Positions 42,959 to 51,249 of a stretch of 64,000 bases of DNA are shown here, piece by piece. The stretch is from the NCBI RefSeq assembly GCF_003958645.1, contig NZ_RXLO01000008.1:62001-126000 (forward strand). The letters are read 5' to 3'. Origin of the DNA: Chitinophaga rhizosphaerae. Its GTDB lineage: Bacteria; Bacteroidota; Bacteroidia; Chitinophagales; Chitinophagaceae. A program made the position numbers and the translations under genes. The notes below the pieces were generated by a model, which worked only from the letters and a program-made list of their open reading frames with translations, was not told the DNA's origin and ran no database searches. Every line of letters starts with the position of its first letter. Positions within the stretch are counted from its first letter, which is position 1.

Positions 42959-45922
42959 ATGCATTTCCTTAAACAATGTACCTGGCTGCTCCTCCTGCTT
43001 TGCAGCGCGGTTTCCGCGTACGCCCAGCAGCGTGTAAGCGGCCGCGTTACGGACAATGCGGGCAATGGACTGCCCGGTGTTACCGTCCGTATCCAGCATA
43101 CCAACCGCGGGACCGTTTCCGATGTACAAGGCCGCTTCGCCATCGATGCGCCCGCCGGCAGCACGCTCGTATTTTCCTTCACGGGATACAAAACCGTTTC
43201 GCAGGCAGCTTCCGGCAGCGCCATGGCCATTACGCTCGAAGAAGACTTCGCCAATCTCGATGAAGTCGTGATCACCGGCCTGGCCACCAGCGTGAAGCGC
43301 AGCAACCTCGCCAATGCCGTGGCCACCATTTCCGCGAAAGAACTATACGGCATGGCGCCCGCCCAGACTTTCGACGCCGCGTTGAGCGGCAAGATCCCCG
43401 GGGCGCTCATCACCGCCAACTCCGGCGCGCCCGGCGGCGGGATGTCCGTTAAAATGCGCGGGGTAACGTCTATCTTCTCCAACAGCCAGCCGCTGTACGT
43501 GGTAGACGGGATTTTCATCAGCAACGTCTCCGTTCCCGCAAGCCTCAATATCATTACCGCCGCTTCCCGCGCCGGGAACGAGCAATACCAGGATAACCCC
43601 TCCAGCCGCGTGGCCGACATCAACCCGGACGATATCGAAAATATCGAAATACTCAAAGGCGCTTCGGCCGCCGCCATTTACGGCTCCAAAGCCGCCGCGG
43701 GCGTGATCATCATCACCACCAAAAAAGGCCAGGCCGGCCGGACCATCGTGAAGGCGCGGCAGGACGTGGGGTGGACGCAGGCCCGGAAGCTCCTCGGCAT
43801 GCGGCACTTCACCGAACAGACCGCTTTCGATAAAGGCGGCGCGGCGGCCAGGGACGCCTTCATCGCCGCGAGGAACGCCGGCAAGCTGTACGATCATGAA
43901 AAAGAAATGTACGGCGAAAAAGGCCTCCTGCTCAATACGAACGTGAGCGTTTCCGGTGGGGACGAACGCACCGGGGTTTTCTTCTCCGCCAACCGGAAAG
44001 ACGAAGACGGCATCATCAAAAACACCGGCTATTCCAACAACTCGCTGCGCCTGAACGTAGACCACAAGCTCAACAACCGCATCTCCGTAGGGTTGCGCGC
44101 CACGTATATGAAAACCTCGGCCGACCGCGGGCTTACCAATAACGACAACAACTCCGTCAGCTACGGCGTTGCCCTGTCCGCCGCGCCGGAATACGTGCCG
44201 CTCCTGCCCGATGCGAACGGTAATTACCCCATTCTCGTGGGCGCACAAAACCCCATCGAAACACGCGACAAAATGCGGAACAACGAAACCGTGAACCGCG
44301 TGATCACCGGCGGCGAAATCAAAGTGCAGCTCCAGGAAAGCCAAAAAAGCAACACCCGGCTCATCGTTCGCGGCGGGGTCGATTTCTTCCATCTGAAAAC
44401 GGAAGCCATCTTCCCCCGTTCCCTTCCGTTTATGAAAGACAACCTGGAAGGCGCGTCGATCCAGGGGAATACGAGCAACCTCAACTCCAACCTCGCCGGC
44501 ATCCTCGTGAACCAGTTCGCCGCCAACAACAAACTGAACTTCACGACGTCGCTGGGCGCTACGCTGGAAACCAATTACCTCGACCTGATCATCGCCACGG
44601 CCACCAACACCACGCCGCTGCAGACCAACGTAGACATGGCCGCCAACGCCGCGTTGCAGCAGTTCCGCACCAAGTACCGCGACAACGGTATTTTCATCCA
44701 GGAAGATGTGCTGATCATGGACGCCATCACGCTGGGCGTGGGTTTGCGGTTAGACCGTTCTACCAACAACGGCGACTGGAAGAAATACTTCGCGTTGCCC
44801 AAGGCTTCCGCTTCGTGGAACATCGCCAAGATGCCATTCTGGAAGATGCAGCTCATCAACAGTTTGAAACTCCGCGCCGCATATGGCCAATCGGGTAACG
44901 TGGCGCCCTATGGCGCGCGGTTCCTGGCAGCGCTTCCCAACAACATCGGCGGGAACGGCGGTGTGCTGGTGGATAACCAGCTGGGGAATCCCGACATCAA
45001 GCAGGAAAAACAGACCGAATTCGAAGCGGGGCTGGACGTGAGCTTCCTGAACGGCAGACTGACGCTGGAGGCAACTTATTATAACAAAAACATCTTCGAC
45101 CTCCTTATCCGCCGGAACCTCCAGCCATCCACGGGCTTTACGGCACAGTGGCTGAATGCGGGAGACCTCAAGAACACGGGTATCGAGATCGGGATCGGCG
45201 CCCTGCCCGTCAACAAGAAAAATTTCCGCTGGAACACCCATGTCAATTTCTGGAAAAACAAATCGAAGATCACCAAGCTGCTGATCCCGCCCTTCCCCAT
45301 GGGCGCATTCGGCAACTCGCTAGGCAACTTCTATATCGAAGAAGGCAAATCCGCCACCCAGATCATCGGTACGCTGGGCGCCACGCCAGGCATCGGGGTA
45401 CTGGGGAATTCGGAGCCCGACTTCCAGCTGAGCACGCTCAACGAAATCAATTTCCTCCAGCGTTTCAACCTGCGGTTCATGCTGCATTGGAAAAAAGGCG
45501 GCGACAACATCAACCTCACCCAGCTGCTGAACGATCTGAACCAGACTTCGCCGGATTATGACGACGACAAGAACGGCAATGGTATCAAGGACGGAGACGA
45601 CCGCAACACCGCATTCGGAAAGGGTGAAGCGGCAGGTTTCGTGCAGGACGCGTCTTACGTGCGGGTCCGCGAGATCGGGTTGTATTACGAACTGCCCATC
45701 CCGCGCAACAAATACATTACCGGCGTGAACATCGGGGCGTCGCTGAACAACTGGATCACCTGGACGAAGTACAACAGCTACGATCCGGAATCCTCCAACT
45801 TCGGCTCCAACACCCTTTCCACCGCCACTTCGAGAGGAAGCAACGGCCTTTCTTCCGGCGTGGAAGTAATGCCCTACCCCGCCTCGAAACGCGCCACTTT
45901 CCACGTGAACGTAACGTTCTGA
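42959..45922 (+). CDS. SusC/RagA-family TonB-linked outer-membrane transporter
   Basis: This 987-residue outer-membrane transporter imports glycans or peptides with its SusD partner. A signal peptide ends near AYAQQ. A CarboxypepD_reg-like domain follows (VSGRVTDNAGNGLPGVTV), then a TonB-box-like DEVVITGLA. The plug domain has MRGVTS, PLYVVDGIFI and ILKGASAAAIYGSKAAAGVIIITTKKG, all SusC hallmarks. The 22-strand barrel ends in RATFHVNVTF. There is no N-terminal STN signalling domain. The susD gene follows after 25 nt. No glycoside hydrolases or peptidases flank the pair, so the substrate is unknown. Confidence 0.94.
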   Translation: MHFLKQCTWLLLLLCSAVSAYAQQRVSGRVTDNAGNGLPGVTVRIQHTNRGTVSDVQGRFAIDAPAGSTLVFSFTGYKTVSQAASGSAMAITLEEDFANLDEVVITGLATSVKRSNLANAVATISAKELYGMAPAQTFDAALSGKIPGALITANSGAPGGGMSVKMRGVTSIFSNSQPLYVVDGIFISNVSVPASLNIITAASRAGNEQYQDNPSSRVADINPDDIENIEILKGASAAAIYGSKAAAGVIIITTKKGQAGRTIVKARQDVGWTQARKLLGMRHFTEQTAFDKGGAAARDAFIAARNAGKLYDHEKEMYGEKGLLLNTNVSVSGGDERTGVFFSANRKDEDGIIKNTGYSNNSLRLNVDHKLNNRISVGLRATYMKTSADRGLTNNDNNSVSYGVALSAAPEYVPLLPDANGNYPILVGAQNPIETRDKMRNNETVNRVITGGEIKVQLQESQKSNTRLIVRGGVDFFHLKTEAIFPRSLPFMKDNLEGASIQGNTSNLNSNLAGILVNQFAANNKLNFTTSLGATLETNYLDLIIATATNTTPLQTNVDMAANAALQQFRTKYRDNGIFIQEDVLIMDAITLGVGLRLDRSTNNGDWKKYFALPKASASWNIAKMPFWKMQLINSLKLRAAYGQSGNVAPYGARFLAALPNNIGGNGGVLVDNQLGNPDIKQEKQTEFEAGLDVSFLNGRLTLEATYYNKNIFDLLIRRNLQPSTGFTAQWLNAGDLKNTGIEIGIGALPVNKKNFRWNTHVNFWKNKSKITKLLIPPFPMGAFGNSLGNFYIEEGKSATQIIGTLGATPGIGVLGNSEPDFQLSTLNEINFLQRFNLRFMLHWKKGGDNINLTQLLNDLNQTSPDYDDDKNGNGIKDGDDRNTAFGKGEAAGFVQDASYVRVREIGLYYELPIPRNKYITGVNIGASLNNWITWTKYNSYDPESSNFGSNTLSTATSRGSNGLSSGVEVMPYPASKRATFHVNVTF

Positions 45923-45947
45923 TTGTTTCATCCGAAAAGAATTCAAC

Positions 45948-47237
45948 ATGAAAAAGCATCTGATCATAATGTTGGGATCGCTCATCGGCCTGGCCGCCTG
46001 CCAGAAAGGAGAAATCCCCAACCTCAACAGTCCCATCGTGGACGACGCCATCCGCAACGGCACCAAGGTCAAACTCGACAACCTCATGGTGGGGCTGGAA
46101 TCCGGCACGCGCAACAGTCTTGCCACCTATTACGACGCCATTGGCCTCATCGGCCGGGAAATCTACCGGATGTCTGCCTCCGAGCCCCGGTATACCAAAG
46201 AGCTCATGGGCGATGGTGCGCTCGACAACAATACGTTCTACATCACCAATCCCTGGGCCGCGCGCTACCGTGTGGTACGCCAGGGAAACATCATCCAGGA
46301 AGTGATCGCCAACGCCACTTACCTTTCCGACGCGCAGAAAAAAGGCTATACCGGTTACACCAAAACCATCATGGCTTACCAGTTGCTCATGAACCTGAAC
46401 ATGACGTATACGAACGGGATCCGCACGGACGTGAAAGATCCGAACAACATCGGGCCCATTAAGGGTTACGCGGAATCGCTGGCGGATATTGCGGCGTTGC
46501 TCGACCAGGGCAAGGCAGAACTGACCGGCGCGGAAATCGCGTTCCCGGTTACGATCGGCACCAACATCAACGCCGCGAGCCTCGTCAGGTTCAATCGGGG
46601 TATTGCGGCCAGGGTGGCTATTTACAGGCAACAGTGGGCGGCGGCGCTGACCGCGCTGAACGAGTCGTTTTTCGATCTGAACGGTGATTTCTACATCGGA
46701 TATTACCATTCCTTCAGCAACAAATCCGGTGACCAGCTCAACCCGCTCTTCCTGCCGCAGAACACGACTTCCGGCGAGTTCAGGGTGGCAACGCCGTATT
46801 ATGCCGCTGAAATCAAGGCCGGCGATGACCGGATCGGCAAAGCCACGCTGCGCACGGAGCCCGCGTCTCAGCTGGGGCTTGTCAGCAACCGCGATGTGTG
46901 GATCCATAAAGGCAACGAAGCGCCGGTGTACATCATCCGGAACGAGGAACTGATCCTGATCTACGCCGAAGCGAAAATTCAGCTGAACCAGATCCCCGAT
47001 GCCATCGTGGCCCTGAACCGCCTTCGCGTCGACCATAACCTGACGCCATATGCAGGCAGCATTACCCAGGCCGCGCTCATCACCGAAATGCTGTATCATC
47101 GCCGGTATTCGCTCTTCGCCGAAGGCCACCGGTGGATAGACATGCGCCGGTACAACAAACTGGGCGAACTGCCCAATCCCCGGCCGAACGATAAAGTGTG
47201 GGACAAATTTCCCGTTCCGCTGACGGAAGGGAACTGA
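45948..47237 (+). CDS. SusD/RagB-family surface lipoprotein
   Basis: This 429-residue lipoprotein forms the lid of the SusC transporter. The signal peptide ends in the lipobox LAAC (Cys about residue 19). The helical TPR-like fold is seen in NPWAARYRVVRQGN and KGYAESLADIAALLDQG. The SusD C-terminal signatures are EELILIYAEAKI, ALNRLRVDHNL and YHRRYSLFAEGHRWIDMRRYN. It is somewhat short for the family. A terminator 25 nt after the stop ends the two-gene operon. Confidence 0.92.
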   Translation: MKKHLIIMLGSLIGLAACQKGEIPNLNSPIVDDAIRNGTKVKLDNLMVGLESGTRNSLATYYDAIGLIGREIYRMSASEPRYTKELMGDGALDNNTFYITNPWAARYRVVRQGNIIQEVIANATYLSDAQKKGYTGYTKTIMAYQLLMNLNMTYTNGIRTDVKDPNNIGPIKGYAESLADIAALLDQGKAELTGAEIAFPVTIGTNINAASLVRFNRGIAARVAIYRQQWAAALTALNESFFDLNGDFYIGYYHSFSNKSGDQLNPLFLPQNTTSGEFRVATPYYAAEIKAGDDRIGKATLRTEPASQLGLVSNRDVWIHKGNEAPVYIIRNEELILIYAEAKIQLNQIPDAIVALNRLRVDHNLTPYAGSITQAALITEMLYHRRYSLFAEGHRWIDMRRYNKLGELPNPRPNDKVWDKFPVPLTEGN

Positions 47238-47262
47238 TTTGAGGGAAACAGTGAAAAATAAA

Positions 47263-47296
47263 GAGGGCGCCCTTGCTAGGCGCCCTCCCTTCTTTT
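47263..47296 (+). terminator. Rho-independent terminator of susCD
   Basis: 9-bp stem GAGGGCGCC / GGCGCCCTC, 7-nt loop, then a C/T-rich run ending in TTTT. Confidence 0.8.
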
Positions 47297-47406
47297 ACAT
47301 GGCAAAAGAATATAAGTATGGTTTCCGTTTAACGCCGCCTGGGTACGGGCGGTCAGTTATGTGTAAGACGTACCATATCTCCCGAATGTTACAGGTGGAG
47401 CGGAAA

Positions 47407-47436
47407 TAAAAAAACCGCTACCCGGAGGAAGCGGTT
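47407..47436 (-). terminator. Rho-independent terminator of the proline dehydrogenase gene
   Basis: On the minus strand the stem AACCGCT / AGCGGTT is followed by a run of T residues, 20 nt after the stop. Confidence 0.8.
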
Positions 47437-47456
47437 GTCTTTTCACGACAAATATT

Positions 47457-48635
47457 TTATAACCCCCTGCGTTTCATCTCTTTACGGATCAAACCCAGCT
47501 CGCGGCCCATTTGCCCGGCGATGGAAGTGTTTTCCTGTGCGCGGCGGATGAGGTACGGCATTACGTCTTTCACCGGGCCGTAAGGCAGGTATTTGGAGAC
47601 GCGGTAGCCGGCATGGGCGAGGTTGAAAGTGATGTTGTCGCTCATCCCGTAGAGTTGGGAGAAGCTCACGCGGGGCGAATGATGCGGGATTTTCTTTTCG
47701 TCCATCAGGCGGGCGGCCAGCATACAGCTGTCTTCGTTATGCGTGCCGATGAACAGGCCCAGCGAATCGACGCGGTCCAGGCAGAAGGTCAGCGCTTCGT
47801 TGTAATCTTCGTCTGCGGAAGGTTTGTTGGGCTGGATGGGCGATTCGTAGCTCAGTTCTTCCGCGCGTTTGCGTTCTTTTTCCATGTAAGCGCCGCGCAC
47901 GAGCTTGGCGCCGAGGAGGTAACCATTGGCTTTGGCGAGATCGAACGATTTTTTGAGGTATTCCAGCCTGTCGTGCCGGTACAGCTGGAAAGTATTGTAA
48001 ACGAATACGTTATCTTTATTGAAGCGGCTCATCATTTCATCCGTGAGATCATCAACCGGCTGCTGGACCCATGATTCTTCGGCGTCTACGAGCACGGCGA
48101 TTTTCGCTTTGGCGGCGGCGGCGCAGATGGTGCGGATGCGTTCGCGGACGCGGTCGAATTCGGCTTGTTCGTCGGCCGTGAGGGTTTCATCCGCATGGAT
48201 TTTTTCGAGCAGGCTGAACCGTGCGAAACCGGTGACTTTGATGGGGAGGAACGGGATGTAGGGTTTGCCGGCGGCATATTGGATGGCGCGCAGGAATTCG
48301 GGGACCGCCTTATCGTAGTTTTCTTCGCCTTCGAGGGCTTCCACGCCATAATCGAGCGCAACGCCGACGCCGAAACGGCCGAGGGCTTCTGCGGCGTGAA
48401 CGGCTTCCTCGAGGGATTCGCCTCCGCAGAAATGGTTGAAGATGGTGCGCTTGATGAGGCCTTTCACAGGCAGGTGGAGCTTGAAGGCCAGCGGTGTGGC
48501 GAAGGCGCCGAATTTCACCAGCCAGGGCTTGCCGATATTGCTGAACAGAAAATTCGCTCTTTTCAATTCCTTGTCCGACATATGCTCGAAAGCAATGGCT
48601 GTATTCTCAAACGATAAGGGTAGCTGTTGTTCCAT
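47457..48635 (-). CDS. Proline dehydrogenase (monofunctional)
   Basis: This 392-residue FAD enzyme oxidises proline to pyrroline-5-carboxylate, passing electrons to quinone. The ATG at 48635 (MEQQLP) was chosen over an upstream TTG. The barrel shows VLVDAEESW, GAKLVRGAYMEKER (FAD contact) and IGTHNEDSC. YLPYGPVKDVMPYLIRRAQEN is the substrate-binding signature with the two arginines. The P5C dehydrogenase partner is not adjacent. TAACTTTG on the minus strand lies only about 6 nt before the ATG, which suggests a near-leaderless mRNA. Confidence 0.92.
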   Translation of the reverse strand: MEQQLPLSFENTAIAFEHMSDKELKRANFLFSNIGKPWLVKFGAFATPLAFKLHLPVKGLIKRTIFNHFCGGESLEEAVHAAEALGRFGVGVALDYGVEALEGEENYDKAVPEFLRAIQYAAGKPYIPFLPIKVTGFARFSLLEKIHADETLTADEQAEFDRVRERIRTICAAAAKAKIAVLVDAEESWVQQPVDDLTDEMMSRFNKDNVFVYNTFQLYRHDRLEYLKKSFDLAKANGYLLGAKLVRGAYMEKERKRAEELSYESPIQPNKPSADEDYNEALTFCLDRVDSLGLFIGTHNEDSCMLAARLMDEKKIPHHSPRVSFSQLYGMSDNITFNLAHAGYRVSKYLPYGPVKDVMPYLIRRAQENTSIAGQMGRELGLIRKEMKRRGL

Positions 48636-48641
48636 GGCCCG

Positions 48642-48649
48642 CAAAGTTA
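48642..48649 (-). promoter_or_regulatory. -7 promoter element of the proline dehydrogenase gene
   Basis: CAAAGTTA on the plus strand is TAACTTTG on the minus strand, ending 6 nt before the ATG. Confidence 0.45.
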
Positions 48650-48790
48650 AGGGGAACGATCCCTTCTAAAAAAATCCGTTTTTTCTTATGATCAATTTCT
48701 GACATACAAGAACGGGAGCCAGCAAGGGTTCAGCCGAATTTTTTACTATATTGTAGCCGGGACGTACACCAAATCTTTTTATTCCCAACC

Positions 48791-49615
48791 ATGAGTGCAC
48801 GAATCAAGCAAAACAGACGGCCACGATTTCCACTGTATATGAAAAGGCGGCGCAACTGGCAACCTGTTGCCCTCGCGCTGATACTCGTCATGCTCATAAC
48901 CGGAGGCGTGTTTTATTACCTGGCCGGCCGCCACCAGCGGAGTTCCGCCATGTTGCAGGCCGGCATCCGGTATACGCTCTACCAAAGCCGCTACGGGGAA
49001 AGGAAAGCGATCCGCCTGCCAGACAGTACGTTGGTCATCCTCAATTCCCGTTCCCGCCTCTACATGCCATCCGATTATCCCGGCCGCCGAGAGCTGGTGC
49101 TCGACGGGGAGGCGTTTTTCTCCGTGCCCCAGGGCCCGCAGCTCACGGTTTGGACAGACAAACTCAAGACCATAACGCCCGGCGCCACTTTCCGCCTGCA
49201 TAGCCTCGAATCCCAACAGGGCGCCTTCTGCTATGTGCTCAGCGGCTCCGCCCATGTCCGCAAATCGTACCACTCCCCTTCCGACAACCAGCCGGAAGAC
49301 CTGGTAGCGGGCCAAAGCGTGCTCGCCAACAAGATGATCGACCTGATGGAAAAGGAGACTTTCGAGCTGGAAGAGCAGAAAGACTGTCTCAATAATCGCC
49401 TCGTGTTCCACAATACACCACTGCCTGCGGCGTTAAAGAAGATGGAAGACTGGTATGGCGTGGAAATGGAAGTGAAAGGCAATCGCGGCGAGCCATCCCG
49501 CAACATCACCGGCGAGTACAGCAAAGAAACCCTCCGGGAAATGCTGGAAGCCCTGCAAGACAGTATGGGCTTCACTTACCGGATCACGCGTGACAAAGTC
49601 GTGATTAAATTCTGA
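48791..49615 (+). CDS. Orphan FecR-like protein with DUF4974
   Basis: This 274-residue membrane protein has a short basic N-terminus, one transmembrane helix (VALALILVMLITGGVFYYL, about residues 26-45), a FecR domain (RKAIRLPDSTLVILNSRSRL, YPGRRELVLDGEAFFSV) and a C-terminal DUF4974 domain (NTPLPAALKKMEDWYGVEM, GEYSKETLREMLEALQDSMGF). Ordinary FecR anti-sigma factors carry some 80 cytoplasmic residues that bind an ECF sigma factor. Here only about 25 remain, and no sigma-factor gene is adjacent. It may therefore act on another partner or be a degenerate regulator. Confidence 0.85.
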   Translation: MSARIKQNRRPRFPLYMKRRRNWQPVALALILVMLITGGVFYYLAGRHQRSSAMLQAGIRYTLYQSRYGERKAIRLPDSTLVILNSRSRLYMPSDYPGRRELVLDGEAFFSVPQGPQLTVWTDKLKTITPGATFRLHSLESQQGAFCYVLSGSAHVRKSYHSPSDNQPEDLVAGQSVLANKMIDLMEKETFELEEQKDCLNNRLVFHNTPLPAALKKMEDWYGVEMEVKGNRGEPSRNITGEYSKETLREMLEALQDSMGFTYRITRDKVVIKF

Positions 49616-49660
49616 CAAAATCCATATCCTCTGGAAAAAAGCCCCGGTATAAGGGGCCAT

Positions 49661-49697
49661 AAAAAAGGGTGACGATGCAGATCGTCACCCTTTGTAT
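49661..49697. terminator. Bidirectional hairpin terminator
   Basis: A perfect 13-bp stem (AAAGGGTGACGAT / ATCGTCACCCTTT) with a 4-nt loop, with A and T tracts on both sides, serves the convergent FecR gene and small acidic protein gene. Confidence 0.88.
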
Positions 49698-49712
49698 TTT
49701 TTATGACCGGTA

Positions 49713-50027
49713 CTACCATTCGCGCTCCTCGACCGGCAGGTTGCGGATAAAATTATCGAACATATCGCCGTCGTAGTCGCTATATGCGCCATAAGCGTTA
49801 ATGATATAACCCTGGATACCGTCCGTGTTTTCCAGCAGGTACAACACCGCCGCATCGTCCGGGTTGGATTCGCCTTCGAACCGGTAGGTGCGGATGATCT
49901 TCACCCCTTCTGCGCTGAAGGTGCGCCCGGAATCCGTGTCCAGCAGCTTCCCGTCTTCCATGAGCCGCAGTTCATGGTCTACGCCTCTTTCCTTCAGCAC
50001 TTCCATTACGTCTGATAGCGTTGTCAT
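49713..50027 (-). CDS. Small acidic protein of a conserved Bacteroidota family
   Basis: This 104-residue protein starts at MTTLSDVMEVLKERG. It has the conserved block YRFEGESNPDDAAVLYLLE and GYIINAYGAYSDYDGD. Similar small proteins in this phylum have been labelled phosphoribosylpyrophosphate synthetase in databases, but no PRPP-binding loop is visible, so I regard that name as wrong. It is acidic and probably cytoplasmic, function unknown. A longer in-frame start adds eight residues. Confidence 0.72.
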   Translation of the reverse strand: MTTLSDVMEVLKERGVDHELRLMEDGKLLDTDSGRTFSAEGVKIIRTYRFEGESNPDDAAVLYLLENTDGIQGYIINAYGAYSDYDGDMFDNFIRNLPVEEREW

Positions 50028-50105
50028 GTTTTGTCCTGGATTTGTGATCATATTGCGATGGATTTGTAACGCTTATAAAAAACAAAGGGCCGGTCCAATT
50101 GTTCG

Positions 50106-51134
50106 TCAGCTCAGTTCCATACCCACACGTTTCAGCAGTTCGAGCGTTTTGCGCACGCCTGCGTCTTCCGCGTCTTTCATCCCTTCGTATTCGATGCCGA
50201 TGTATCCGGTATATCCCGCCGCTTTGACAATTTGCAGCATTTTTCTGTAATCCGTTTCCGTTTCGTTGCCATTGGCATCAAAATCATGGCTTTTGGCGCT
50301 TACGCCTTTGGCGAACGGCATCAGTTCCGTTACGCCCATGTAACGGTCGTATTCTTCGATGCACTTGGTGGCGTGCCATGCTTCGGGGGTATTGTCTTTC
50401 GGTTGGGACCGCTCGATGCAGAAGTTGCCGAAGTCGGGCAACGTGCCGCAACCCGGTTTGTTCACGCCTTTCATTACATCCGACAGCCAGCTGCCGTTGG
50501 AGGAGAATCCGCCATGGTTTTCCACGATCACGCCGATGTTGAAATCTTTCGCGAAATCGGTGAGTCGGTCGAGGCCGTCGATGGCGGCTTTCTTCACTTC
50601 TTCCGCCGTGCCGTGGCCAGCTGCGTTAACGCGGATGGAGTGGCAACCGAGGAACTGTGCGGCTTCCACCCATTTGTAGTGGTTTTCCACGGCTTGCGTG
50701 CGCTTTTTGGGATCGAGATCGCCGAGTTCGCCTTCGCCGTCGCACATGATGAGCACGGAGGTAACGCCGTTATCGTCTGCCCGTTTCTTCAAATCGGCCA
50801 GGTAGTTTTTGTCTTTGGCTTTGTCTTTAAAGAACTGGTTCACGTATTCCACGCCGGTGATGCCGTAATCTTTTTTCGCTTTTTCGGCGAAGTCGAGGTT
50901 GGACATTTTACCGGAAAACAGGGCGTTATGGAAGCTCCATTCTGCGAGGGAAATCTTGAAGAAGAGGTCTTTCGCCGTGCCGGTGGCGCCGGTGCTGTCT
51001 GCCTTTGCGGAGTCTGCGTTGCCGGAGGTGCCGCCGCTGTTGCAGGCGGTGAGGAAAGCGGGCCCGAGGGTAACGCCGGCCGTGAACATACCGATCTGGC
51101 GTAAGAAATGTCTGCGGTTCGTGGATGATGACAT
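50106..51134 (-). CDS. Tat-exported sugar phosphate isomerase/epimerase-like protein
   Basis: This 342-residue protein has a twin-arginine signal (NRRHFLRQIG) that runs into a lipobox-like FLTAC, then a Ser/Gly/Ala linker. The rest is a TIM barrel of the AP-endonuclease-2/xylose isomerase-like family. VTSVLIMCDGEGELGD, CHSIRVNAAGHG, IGVIVENHGGFSS (metal-binding Glu and His) and YIGIEYEG (final metal ligand) are visible. Such proteins in Bacteroidota often accompany sugar oxidoreductases, but none is adjacent. Substrate unknown. Confidence 0.85.
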   Translation of the reverse strand: MSSSTNRRHFLRQIGMFTAGVTLGPAFLTACNSGGTSGNADSAKADSTGATGTAKDLFFKISLAEWSFHNALFSGKMSNLDFAEKAKKDYGITGVEYVNQFFKDKAKDKNYLADLKKRADDNGVTSVLIMCDGEGELGDLDPKKRTQAVENHYKWVEAAQFLGCHSIRVNAAGHGTAEEVKKAAIDGLDRLTDFAKDFNIGVIVENHGGFSSNGSWLSDVMKGVNKPGCGTLPDFGNFCIERSQPKDNTPEAWHATKCIEEYDRYMGVTELMPFAKGVSAKSHDFDANGNETETDYRKMLQIVKAAGYTGYIGIEYEGMKDAEDAGVRKTLELLKRVGMELS

Positions 51135-51249
51135 GGGTGTTAAGATTTGAAGTATTGAAACAGTAAAGACTACACGTTAAACTCCGTGAACGTGGAAGTA
51201 TCAAACAAATTAAGCAAAAAAAACAGTAAATCAAACCGTCTTTCGGGGA

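Noticed and set aside
49713..50027. Phosphoribosylpyrophosphate synthetase function for the small acidic protein
   Set aside because: At 104 residues it lacks the PRPP-binding and ATP-binding loops of that enzyme.
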